Shown here one piece after another: positions 6,724 to 12,632 of a DNA stretch of 12,632 bases. The notes under the pieces were generated by a model. The model made no database searches and was not told where the DNA came from. It saw nothing but the letters and a program-made list of their open reading frames with translations. A program made the translations under genes and the position numbers. Source of the DNA: CAZIRO01 sp964541595 (GTDB lineage Bacteria > Acidobacteriota > HRBIN11); the NCBI GenBank assembly GCA_964541595.1, contig CAZIRO010000075.1:1-12632 (forward strand). The letters are read 5' to 3'. The first letter of the stretch is position 1. Each line of letters opens with the position of its first letter.

Positions 6724-7217
6724 TGAACGGGGCTCCTGCACCGGTCAAGGATTCCGTGAATAAAACGGAACGCGTCCTCTTCGGCAAACGTCTTGGCCAG
6801 TTCAATGGCTTCATAGATGACCAGCGGCAGGTCCAGTTGGTCGTACCGGTATTCAAACAGGGCGATGCGGAGGATATTCCGCGTGATCGGGCTGATACGA
6901 TTGAGCGACCAGTGTTCAGCGTAGTGTTCAATCCAGCCGTCCAGTTCAGCACGATGCTGCTGGACACCGGCGACCAGATGCTGCGCACGCTGTGCCGTAC
7001 GGGGTTCAACAGGGGAGATCCACTCCAGCACCTGTTGCATCAGGTCGTGTGCAGAGACGGGTTCAGCGTGCATCTCTCCCGCGTACAGCGCGAGCAATGC
7101 CAGCGCCCGTGCCTGTCGGCGCCGGGGCCAGTCCGCCATCACGCGACTCAACCCGTTGAGTTCTTCCCACAGAAACGGCGGTTGTGGTGTGGTGGGATGT
7201 GCCGTTCGGGTGTTCAT
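6720..7217 (-). CDS. nusB: Transcription antitermination factor NusB
   Basis: The protein is 165 residues. The core matches NusB: PRRRQARALALLALYAGEM near 31-49 (the basic RNA-binding helix), then ISPITRNILRIALFEYRY near 108-125 and AIELAKTFAEEDAFRFIHGILD near 137-158. NusB binds boxA RNA with NusE (ribosomal protein S10) and prevents early termination in rRNA operons. The first 30 residues are an extension beyond the usual 130-140 residue protein. I place the start at ATG 7217, which overlaps the ribH stop (ATGA), with AGGG nine bases upstream; a TTG six codons earlier is less likely. The ribH-nusB order is common in bacteria; fusion to a downstream DUF4388 signalling gene by another ATGA overlap is not. 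Confidence 0.93.
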   Translation of the reverse strand: MNTRTAHPTTPQPPFLWEELNGLSRVMADWPRRRQARALALLALYAGEMHAEPVSAHDLMQQVLEWISPVEPRTAQRAQHLVAGVQQHRAELDGWIEHYAEHWSLNRISPITRNILRIALFEYRYDQLDLPLVIYEAIELAKTFAEEDAFRFIHGILDRCRSPVQ

Positions 7218-7654
7218 GGTGGAGTACCCTGCCAACGGTTGCGTATCCGGATGCAGGCCAGAACCGATTCGGCGGCGTCCCGTCCCTTGTTGCCGAATTT
7301 GCCACCGGAACGTTCCAGCGCCTGGGCCAGCGTGGCAGTCGTTAAAATGCCCAATCCTATCGGTATTTTATGCGTCATACTGAATTGTGCAAGTGCGTGA
7401 AATACCGCATCGGCGAGATGCCGGTGGTGTTCCGTTTCCCCCTGGATGATCGCGCCGAGCACGATCACGCCATCCGGTGACGTGCGTTCAACGAGTTCTG
7501 CAACCGCCCATGGGATTTCAAACGATCCCGGCACGCGGACGATCTGAATCGCGTCATCGGACACGCCCGCATCGTGCAACGCGTCCAGGGCACCATGCAG
7601 CAGCGCGTTCGTCACGCGTTCATTGAATCGCGACACGACGATCCCGATTTTCAT
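7214..7654 (-). CDS. ribH: 6,7-dimethyl-8-ribityllumazine synthase (riboflavin synthesis)
   Basis: The protein is 146 residues, the normal length. It condenses 5-amino-6-ribitylamino-uracil with 3,4-dihydroxy-2-butanone 4-phosphate, the penultimate step of riboflavin synthesis. Family landmarks are SRFNE (8-12), VPGSFEIPWA (41-50), GAIIQGETEHHRHLADAV (67-84) with His76 at the catalytic position, IPIGLGILTT (97-106), and GNKGRDAA (121-128). These enzymes form pentamers or 60-subunit shells in the cytoplasm. The ATG overlaps the argF stop (ATGA), directly after a G-rich ribosome-binding stretch, and the stop overlaps the nusB start. No other riboflavin gene and no FMN riboswitch is visible here. 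Identity is secure. Confidence 0.97.
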   Translation of the reverse strand: MKIGIVVSRFNERVTNALLHGALDALHDAGVSDDAIQIVRVPGSFEIPWAVAELVERTSPDGVIVLGAIIQGETEHHRHLADAVFHALAQFSMTHKIPIGLGILTTATLAQALERSGGKFGNKGRDAAESVLACIRIRNRWQGTPP

Positions 7655-8580
7655 GGTCCCCCCACACGTTGAAAGACCCAGAGCAACAGGGCCTTTTGTG
7701 TATGCAATCGGTTCTCGGCCTGGTCCCAGACGATCGACGCCGGGCTATCGAGCACGTCGTCAGTGACTTCCTCCCCGCGATGTGCGGGCAGGCAGTGCAT
7801 GAACACGGCTTGCGAATCCGCCAGGGCCATCAGTTGTGCATTGATCTGGTACGGGCGGAATACCCGCACCCGTGCCGCATGTTCGGCTTCCTGGCCCATG
7901 GATGCCCAGACGTCCGTATAGACGACGTGGGCATCCCGTACGGCCTCGGACGGGTCATGGGTGATCCGGATGGATCCGCCGCTTGCCGCCGCATATTCGC
8001 ACGCCCGGGCAACGATGTCTTCCCCGGGGGTGTACCCCTCCGGGGATGCCACGGTAATGTGCATGCCCACGCGGCTCCCCGCCAGGAGCAGAGAATGACA
8101 GACATTGTTGCCATCCCCCACATACGCCAGCCGGATGCCGGATACCCGACCGAACCGCTCGAGGATCGTATACAGATCGGCGAGCGCCTGACACGGGTGC
8201 AGTCGATCGCTGAGTCCGTTGATTACGGGGACGCGCGCATACTGTGCCAGTGTCACGAGATCCGTATGGTCGAATACACGGGCCACGATTCCGTGGACGT
8301 ATCGGCTCAGTACACGCGCGGTGTCGGCGATGGTTTCTCCGCGGCCGAGTTGTAAATCCCGGGCGTTCAATACGATCGCCTGCCCGCCGAGTTGTAACAT
8401 GGCGACCTCAAAGGACACGCGCGTGCGCGTCGACGGTTTCTGGAAGATCAGCGCGAGTGTGTGTCCTGTAAGTTCATGCGCAAACCGTTCCGGGGACTGT
8501 TTGAGCCAGCGCGTCAGTCCCCATAAGAACCACAGTGTATCCGTGGACAGATCTTCAATAGAAAGAAAATGGCGCACCAT
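7651..8580 (-). CDS. argF: Ornithine carbamoyltransferase (arginine synthesis)
   Basis: The protein is 309 residues, full length. It transfers the carbamoyl group of carbamoyl phosphate to ornithine to make citrulline. Motifs in order are the phosphate-binding STRTR (50-54), HPCQ (128-131), the DVWASMG ornithine loop (223-229), and MHCLPAHRGEEV (261-272) with the active-site Cys263. The SMG loop supports ornithine rather than aspartate carbamoyltransferase. The start at ATG 8580 has a GGATGG sequence six bases upstream. A 36-base gap separates it from the deaminase fusion upstream, one of only three non-overlapping junctions in the operon. Its stop overlaps ribH (ATGA). No other arginine gene is nearby. 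The anabolic argF role is favoured over the catabolic arcB because no arc gene is present. Confidence 0.96.
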   Translation of the reverse strand: MVRHFLSIEDLSTDTLWFLWGLTRWLKQSPERFAHELTGHTLALIFQKPSTRTRVSFEVAMLQLGGQAIVLNARDLQLGRGETIADTARVLSRYVHGIVARVFDHTDLVTLAQYARVPVINGLSDRLHPCQALADLYTILERFGRVSGIRLAYVGDGNNVCHSLLLAGSRVGMHITVASPEGYTPGEDIVARACEYAAASGGSIRITHDPSEAVRDAHVVYTDVWASMGQEAEHAARVRVFRPYQINAQLMALADSQAVFMHCLPAHRGEEVTDDVLDSPASIVWDQAENRLHTQKALLLWVFQRVGGP

Positions 8581-8616
8581 GGTTGTCCATCCGTAGGGCA
8601 GTCATGTCATCATGGT

Positions 8617-9612
8617 TCATTTGCATGCCCGAATCCGTACACCGGCTTCACGGAACAACTGGACGACCGTATCTTCCAGCGGGTATGCATGGCCGTAAAC
8701 GACTTCCGCAATGCCCGCATTGATGATCATCTTCGCACAGGTGATACAGGGCGACAGTGTACAGTAAATCGTTGCGTCTCGTAAGGAAATCCCGTGATAG
8801 GCCGCCTGTGTGATGGCGTTTTCTTCCGCATGGGAACACAGACATCGGTCAAGTTGCTCCCCGCTGGCGCCCAGTTGAAGACAGCGTGGACACCCACCCT
8901 CGTAGCAGTTACGCACACCGCGCGGTGTGCCGTTGTATCCGGTGGAAATGATTCGACGGTCTTTGACCACAATGGCCGCGACTTTCCGCTTTAAACAGTT
9001 ACTCCGCAGAGCCACCACCTGGGCAATGCGCATGAAGTATTCGTCCCAGTTCGGGCGCGTTTGCTGCACGAAAAAAGGACGCATGACCTCGCGCAGCCGT
9101 GCATGGAGGTCCGCAATCGTCGCATCGTTCTGGATCGTGATATCCGCCATCTGTTCACATGCTGCGATCTGCTGGGCGGTCGGATCCGTACGCTCCGTCT
9201 CCGCCTGTTCAGCGGCAAGAAAGGCCTCCCAGGTGCGGGGATCGCCGGGCCGACCCCGAGCACGCATGCGCTGAAACCGGACTTCGGCCGGTGCGTGTAC
9301 GGCAATGAGGAGAAAATCCGGACGCTGACGAAATACCTCGACTTCCTGCGGATGCCGGATGGAATCGATGACGTAGTTCTTTTCGGGATCCAGGCGTCGG
9401 AAGATCCGCTGGGCGAGAAATCCCGGGCCGTACCGCTTGCGTAACTCGACGCCATATCGGATCAGGTTTTCACGCGTGGGCGGGATCCGGTGTTCTTCCA
9501 GCCAGGCCCGGAGTTCATCTGAAAGGGAAAAATAAATGAATCCCAGCTGTCGGAACCATTCGGCAACGGTACCTTTTCCGGCGGCGTTTCGTCCGGTAAT
9601 TCCGACGATCAT
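8617..9612 (-). CDS. P-loop kinase-like domain fused to dCMP deaminase
   Basis: The protein is 331 residues with two domains. Residues 1-180 form a P-loop NTPase with Walker A GRNAAGKGT (7-15). The run VIDSIRHPQEVEVFR (81-95), then IAVHAPAEVRFQRMRARGR (103-121), resembles the archaeal UPF0200/dephospho-CoA kinase-like family. Residues 185-331 are a deoxycytidylate deaminase: the zinc site is His261 and catalytic Glu263 in HAEENAI, with Cys289 and Cys292 in PCITC. Extra cysteines (236, 241, 244, 257, 259) could bind a second metal. The deaminase converts dCMP to dUMP, feeding dTMP synthesis. The role of the kinase half is unknown; nucleotide phosphorylation or regulation is possible. Yeast Dcd1 also has an N-terminal P-loop-like part, and phage-defence AvcD/DcdV proteins pair the same domain types, although they are longer. 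The ATG overlaps the upstream GAF-gene stop (ATGA). Confidence 0.9.
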   Translation of the reverse strand: MIVGITGRNAAGKGTVAEWFRQLGFIYFSLSDELRAWLEEHRIPPTRENLIRYGVELRKRYGPGFLAQRIFRRLDPEKNYVIDSIRHPQEVEVFRQRPDFLLIAVHAPAEVRFQRMRARGRPGDPRTWEAFLAAEQAETERTDPTAQQIAACEQMADITIQNDATIADLHARLREVMRPFFVQQTRPNWDEYFMRIAQVVALRSNCLKRKVAAIVVKDRRIISTGYNGTPRGVRNCYEGGCPRCLQLGASGEQLDRCLCSHAEENAITQAAYHGISLRDATIYCTLSPCITCAKMIINAGIAEVVYGHAYPLEDTVVQLFREAGVRIRACK

Positions 9613-10706
9613 GACGTCTCGACCGGCCAGTGGTCAATTCCGAGCAACGAGGGATCGCCGTCCGCAAGGATTTCCACAAGTTCTTCATAAAAGAAATCAC
9701 GGTCCCCCAGAACGGTTTGCGGGTACCGTTCATGGAACACTTTACGGCTCCGTTCGATATCGTCTTTTAGGCGATGGTAGAGGTCACGGTGTTGCCGGCC
9801 CATTACCACTTCCTGTTCGTTGTACATCTTGATCTCCTGAACGAGCAACCGTGCGAATCGGCGGGCTTCTTCCAGCAGCTGCTGATCCACCGGCGTGGGT
9901 TCCACGGCGGCTTCCGTGGCGGGTTCCTGAAACGTCGGCAGCCGGTCCCGATGCGCGCGAATCCATTCCAACCGGGCAGGCATGGTTTCAATAGCAAACG
10001 CTGCATGTCGCACCAGAATTTCCATGGCCGCAAGATCGGTGACACTCCATTCTTCCGTATGCCGGTCGGCATAGATCATCCCGACCGTACGGCCGCGTAC
10101 GACGATCGGGAACAGCGCGAAGACCTGCGGCACGTATCCGGCGAACTGTTCAATGAGCGTACGGTCCGCCAGGGGAATCGGAGAACGCGCCACCCGGGTG
10201 ACACCCTCCTGATAGACCTGTGTCCAGGTGTTTTCCTGCGTGTCGGGAACACTGAACTGGCGAAATCGTGCCGTGTCGCTCCCGAGCCCCTGGAGACGAA
10301 TGCCCTGCCAGCCCAGTATGCGGTTGCCACGCACGACAAATACGGCAATGCCGTCGCTGAATGCGGACGCTGCATTCAACAACGCCTGAAGTAACGCACC
10401 CTGGGTTTCCGCCGTGTCGATGGCGTTGATGGCCTGCAAGAGTTCGGGTAACCGCGGCGGTGGGGACGGCGGGACCATGCCGGCGATCTGTTCGGACCAC
10501 TGCTGCACAACGGTATCCAGATCTTCCGGTGATGCCGCCGTGAACGTGTCTGAGAGTTGCGCCACCGTATCCTGCATCTTGATCAGCAGGTCCCGGATTT
10601 GCTGCATGACCGGTTCGGCCATCTCTCGCTGCGCGTCCAGCGTGCGCTGCAGGTACGAAGCGAGGTGCTCCGCAAGAAATCCACGAATTTCATCCGTTAG
10701 TGCCAT
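9609..10706 (-). CDS. GAF-domain protein with C-terminal helical module; first gene of the operon
   Basis: The protein is 365 residues and has no recognised name. Residues 1-78 are helical and probably coiled-coil, followed by a short proline stretch (79-84). Residues about 98-242 form a GAF domain ending in ALFPIVVRGRTVGMIYADR and ILVRHAAFAIE. The final 41 residues of this domain align gap-free with the GAF of the DUF4388 protein (5050-6723). Residues 280-351 form a charged helical module also found at the C-terminus of the zinc-ribbon pseudo-receiver (48-902). I chose ATG 10706 because GGAGG lies five bases upstream; an extended reading to 10775 would cover the predicted promoter. A sensor or adaptor of the chemosensory system is the best inference from shared modules and context. 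No GAF ligand can be named. Confidence 0.85.
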   Translation of the reverse strand: MALTDEIRGFLAEHLASYLQRTLDAQREMAEPVMQQIRDLLIKMQDTVAQLSDTFTAASPEDLDTVVQQWSEQIAGMVPPSPPPRLPELLQAINAIDTAETQGALLQALLNAASAFSDGIAVFVVRGNRILGWQGIRLQGLGSDTARFRQFSVPDTQENTWTQVYQEGVTRVARSPIPLADRTLIEQFAGYVPQVFALFPIVVRGRTVGMIYADRHTEEWSVTDLAAMEILVRHAAFAIETMPARLEWIRAHRDRLPTFQEPATEAAVEPTPVDQQLLEEARRFARLLVQEIKMYNEQEVVMGRQHRDLYHRLKDDIERSRKVFHERYPQTVLGDRDFFYEELVEILADGDPSLLGIDHWPVETS

Positions 10707-10745
10707 AATCGCCTCCCGTGAAAAAATCCCCGGGCTTTTCGTTTC

Positions 10746-10775
10746 ATTATGCATAAACGCAGTATACGGTGTCAA
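10746..10775 (-). promoter_or_regulatory. Sigma-70-type promoter of the minus-strand operon
   Basis: On the minus strand a perfect TTGACA (10775-10770) is followed after 18 bases by CATAAT (10751-10746), five of six bases matching the -10 consensus. Initiation near 10739 would give a leader of about 30 bases before the GGAGG of the GAF gene. It is the best promoter in the window and sits where the long operon begins. Confidence 0.65.
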
Positions 10776-10786
10776 CGAATTGACAC
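10769..10786. promoter_or_regulatory. Inverted repeat joining two divergent -35 boxes
   Basis: The sequence GTGTCAA-CGAA-TTGACAC is a perfect 7-bp inverted repeat with a 4-base spacer. Each arm contains a TTGACA box, one for each strand. It may simply be two back-to-back -35 elements, or an operator for a dimeric regulator that would control both directions at once. The symmetry is directly visible; binding is inferred. Confidence 0.5.
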
Positions 10787-10806
10787 GCGCGGGCGGAATG
10801 GATAAC
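10780..10806 (+). promoter_or_regulatory. Possible promoter of the polysaccharide gene
   Basis: A perfect TTGACA at 10780-10785 is followed after 15 bases by GATAAC (10801-10806), four of six matches, or after 17 bases by TAACGT, three of six. The -35 is strong and the -10 weak, which would fit an activated or competed promoter. The transcript would start about 20 bases before the ATG at 10833. Confidence 0.4.
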
Positions 10807-10832
10807 GTATTGCAACGCGGTTGAGGGCACCC

Positions 10833-12632
10833 ATGGAACAGCCAAAACCGATGTTTTTTGAAGAAACGTCGCCGTCTGAAACGTTACCCCTGCGGGAACT
10901 GTTGTTTATTCTGCTCTCCCACCGGGGGATCATCCTCGCGATCTTTCTCGTGACCGTGCTGCTGACCGCCGTATGGGTGTTCCGTCAACCACCCGTGTAT
11001 GCCGCGACCGCCATTCTGGAGGTGCGCCCCGAACGGTTCGATCTCGGTCAGCGCATCTATGAGTTTTCCATTTATTTTACTCTCGACACCTTCATGAACA
11101 CCCAGATCGACGTCGCGCGCAGCCGTGCGGTGGCAGAACTCGTACTCCAGGATCTGGGACGCGCGAAAGTCCAGCAATGGCTGCTGCACACGCGGTCGCC
11201 GGATGCCACCGGTCTGGATGACGACCAGTTGTTACAACTGCTCATCAGCGGCGTTCGCCTCCGGCGTCGGGGTCAGACGTTTCTGCTCGAGTTGAAATAC
11301 GAAGCCCCGCACCCGGAAGCCGCCGCTGCCATTGCCAACGCATGGGCACGGGCACTGATCACATTCAACCGCGAACTGGAAGTCCAGATGAGTCGGATGG
11401 CGGGACAGGCCCTGCGGGAACAGATTGAAACCCTGCAGCGCTCGATCGCCGAAAAAGAAACGCGCCTCGCCCGGTTGACCCGCCAGGCGCAGGTGCAGAT
11501 CCTCGATCAGCAGATCAACGTCGCCCGCCAGCAACTGGAACAGATCAATGCCGAACTCCTGGCGGTGGACAAGGAGATCATCGAACGGCAAACCGCCCTG
11601 CGACGGCTGGAGATCACACCGCGGACCGCGCTTCCGGAAATCCGGGACCATCCGCAGATTCAATCGTTGTATGAACAGTGTGAAAAAAGTCGGCAGGAGT
11701 ACGAAGAGAAACAGAAGGTGTTTAAACCCAACTGGCCCCAGTTGCAGCGCCTGAAAGCACGGCGTGACCGGGACTGTCAGTGGTATCAGCAGGCGGTCGA
11801 TCGCCTCTACGGCGAGTTGCTCGCACAGGCACGTGCCGATCTGCAAACCGCAAACGAGAAGAAACGCCAGCTACAACGCCGGTTCCAGGCGATCAAGGCC
11901 GAAATCGATCAACTCAACCGGCAGGCGGCCGAGTACCAGACACTGAAAGCCGAGATCGAAAACCAGCGCCGGTTGCTTGAACTCATGACGCAACGCCGGC
12001 AGCAGGCACAGATTACAACGGAGAGCAAACTCCAGGTCGGTACGATCATGCGTATCGTCGAACCAGCACAATCCCCCCGGTTTCCCATCCGCCCACGCAA
12101 AACGATGACGATGATGATGGCATCGGGGATCGGATTGTTCCTTGGTATCGGTATGGCTCTGCTGCTATATTTCCTGGATGATAAGGTGCATACGCACGAG
12201 GATCTGCGCCGCATCACACCGTATCCGTTTCTCACGTTCATTCCGATGTATCGTCACCCCACGGATCGCCGGGTCACGCGGAATGCGTTCCTCTTTCTGC
12301 AGGAGTTCATTCAAACCGCTCCCGGAGAGCGGCCCCCCCGATGTATTGCGGTGACGAGTGCGCAGGCGAAAGAAGGGAAAACGTTCGTGGCCACCAATCT
12401 GGCGTTGACCCTGGCCCGGTCTGGACACGAGACTTTGCTGATCGATGCGGACTATCTGGCCGGGAAATTGCATCAGGTGTTTCAAATCGACAGGGCGCCC
12501 GGAATGACCGAACTTGTCAGTGGCATTCTTCCGCTGGACTTCATGCAGTTTCCGGAAATTCATCCCCACCTGCGCGTTATCCCGCACGGTCGATTCGGTA
12601 CGGAATCCGCCATGTCGGACGGTGCGGACGCA
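10833..12632 (+). CDS. Wzz/GumC-type polysaccharide copolymerase with BY-kinase domain (partial, 3' end missing)
   Basis: The reading frame is open from ATG 10833 to the window edge, 600 codons with no stop. GAGGG six bases upstream supports the start. Residues 32-50 are the first membrane segment. The periplasmic Wzz part follows (TFMNTQIDVARSRAVAE near 87-102), then a long coiled coil (about 180-420) with KPNWPQLQRLKAR near its middle. A proline motif (PAQSPRFPIRP) precedes the second membrane segment at 426-447. The cytoplasmic ATPase has a Walker A-like TSAQAKEGKT (508-517) and Walker A' LLIDADY (535-541). Proteins of this kind set chain length and drive export of exopolysaccharide or capsule, with tyrosine autophosphorylation at a C-terminal cluster. 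That cluster lies outside the window. Walker A has Ala-Lys where Pro-Gly is usual. It is divergent from the chemosensory operon and probably heads an exopolysaccharide cluster. Confidence 0.92.
   Translation, partial: MEQPKPMFFEETSPSETLPLRELLFILLSHRGIILAIFLVTVLLTAVWVFRQPPVYAATAILEVRPERFDLGQRIYEFSIYFTLDTFMNTQIDVARSRAVAELVLQDLGRAKVQQWLLHTRSPDATGLDDDQLLQLLISGVRLRRRGQTFLLELKYEAPHPEAAAAIANAWARALITFNRELEVQMSRMAGQALREQIETLQRSIAEKETRLARLTRQAQVQILDQQINVARQQLEQINAELLAVDKEIIERQTALRRLEITPRTALPEIRDHPQIQSLYEQCEKSRQEYEEKQKVFKPNWPQLQRLKARRDRDCQWYQQAVDRLYGELLAQARADLQTANEKKRQLQRRFQAIKAEIDQLNRQAAEYQTLKAEIENQRRLLELMTQRRQQAQITTESKLQVGTIMRIVEPAQSPRFPIRPRKTMTMMMASGIGLFLGIGMALLLYFLDDKVHTHEDLRRITPYPFLTFIPMYRHPTDRRVTRNAFLFLQEFIQTAPGERPPRCIAVTSAQAKEGKTFVATNLALTLARSGHETLLIDADYLAGKLHQVFQIDRAPGMTELVSGILPLDFMQFPEIHPHLRVIPHGRFGTESAMSDGADA

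Noticed and set aside
8617..9612. Antiviral deaminase (AvcD/DcdV-type defence system)
   Set aside because: The protein is much shorter than those proteins, is coupled to housekeeping genes, and no inhibitor RNA or defence neighbour is visible; kept only as an alternative to test.
10721..10745. A-run, CCCCGGG and TTTT near the divergent region, considered as a terminator
   Set aside because: The GC core is a loopless palindrome with no plausible stem-loop, and the position is in the operon leader rather than at a gene end.
10707..10775. Upstream extension of the GAF-protein reading frame
   Set aside because: It would run through the predicted -10 and -35 boxes, while ATG 10706 has GGAGG five bases upstream.
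11232..11846. A 204-residue minus-strand open frame inside the polysaccharide gene
   Set aside because: It mirrors the coiled-coil region of the plus-strand gene, whose 600-codon frame, membrane segments and ATPase motifs are unambiguous.

Overview
The window is a GC-rich bacterial chromosome segment, almost completely coding. I see no tRNA, rRNA, insertion sequence, CRISPR array or phage gene. The phylum is uncertain. The DUF4388 (PATAN) protein, the CheA with a non-classical middle region, the ExeA-type ATPase and an unusual helical C-terminal module resemble Acidobacteriota or deltaproteobacteria-like lineages. That is an impression from family knowledge, not a search result.

Layout. From 10706 down to the left edge, every gene is on the minus strand. 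In transcription order they are: a GAF-domain protein; a P-loop kinase/dCMP deaminase fusion; argF; ribH; nusB; a DUF4388/pseudo-receiver/GAF protein; a CheY-like receiver; a CheA kinase; an ExeA-type AAA ATPase; a CheW with a long proline-rich N-terminus; a zinc-ribbon pseudo-receiver protein; and the first 17 codons of one more gene. Eight of the eleven junctions are 1- or 4-base stop/start overlaps (ATGA, GTGA or TAATG). The other three gaps are 36, 78 and 61 bases. This points to one long, translationally coupled operon. A second promoter with an extended -10 probably lies in front of cheW.

To the right, from 10833 to the window end, a divergent plus-strand gene encodes the first 600 residues of a Wzz/GumC-type polysaccharide copolymerase with a BY-kinase ATPase domain. 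The 126-base divergent region holds two TTGACA boxes placed back to back. They form a perfect 7-bp inverted repeat with a 4-base spacer, so the two transcription units may compete or share an operator.

How the genes fit together. CheA, CheY and CheW form a chemosensory phosphorelay core. The DUF4388 protein, the GAF protein and the zinc-ribbon pseudo-receiver look like accessory outputs or adaptors. They share modules with each other: a GAF domain is common to two of them and a C-terminal helical module is common to another pair. No receptor, CheR or CheB is seen. With the ExeA-type ATPase and the divergent exopolysaccharide gene, the set suggests control of surface behaviour (type IV pilus motility, secretion or biofilm) rather than flagellar chemotaxis; this is inference. 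Three housekeeping functions (arginine synthesis, riboflavin synthesis, transcription antitermination) and nucleotide metabolism are embedded in the same coupled operon, which is the most unusual part of the layout.
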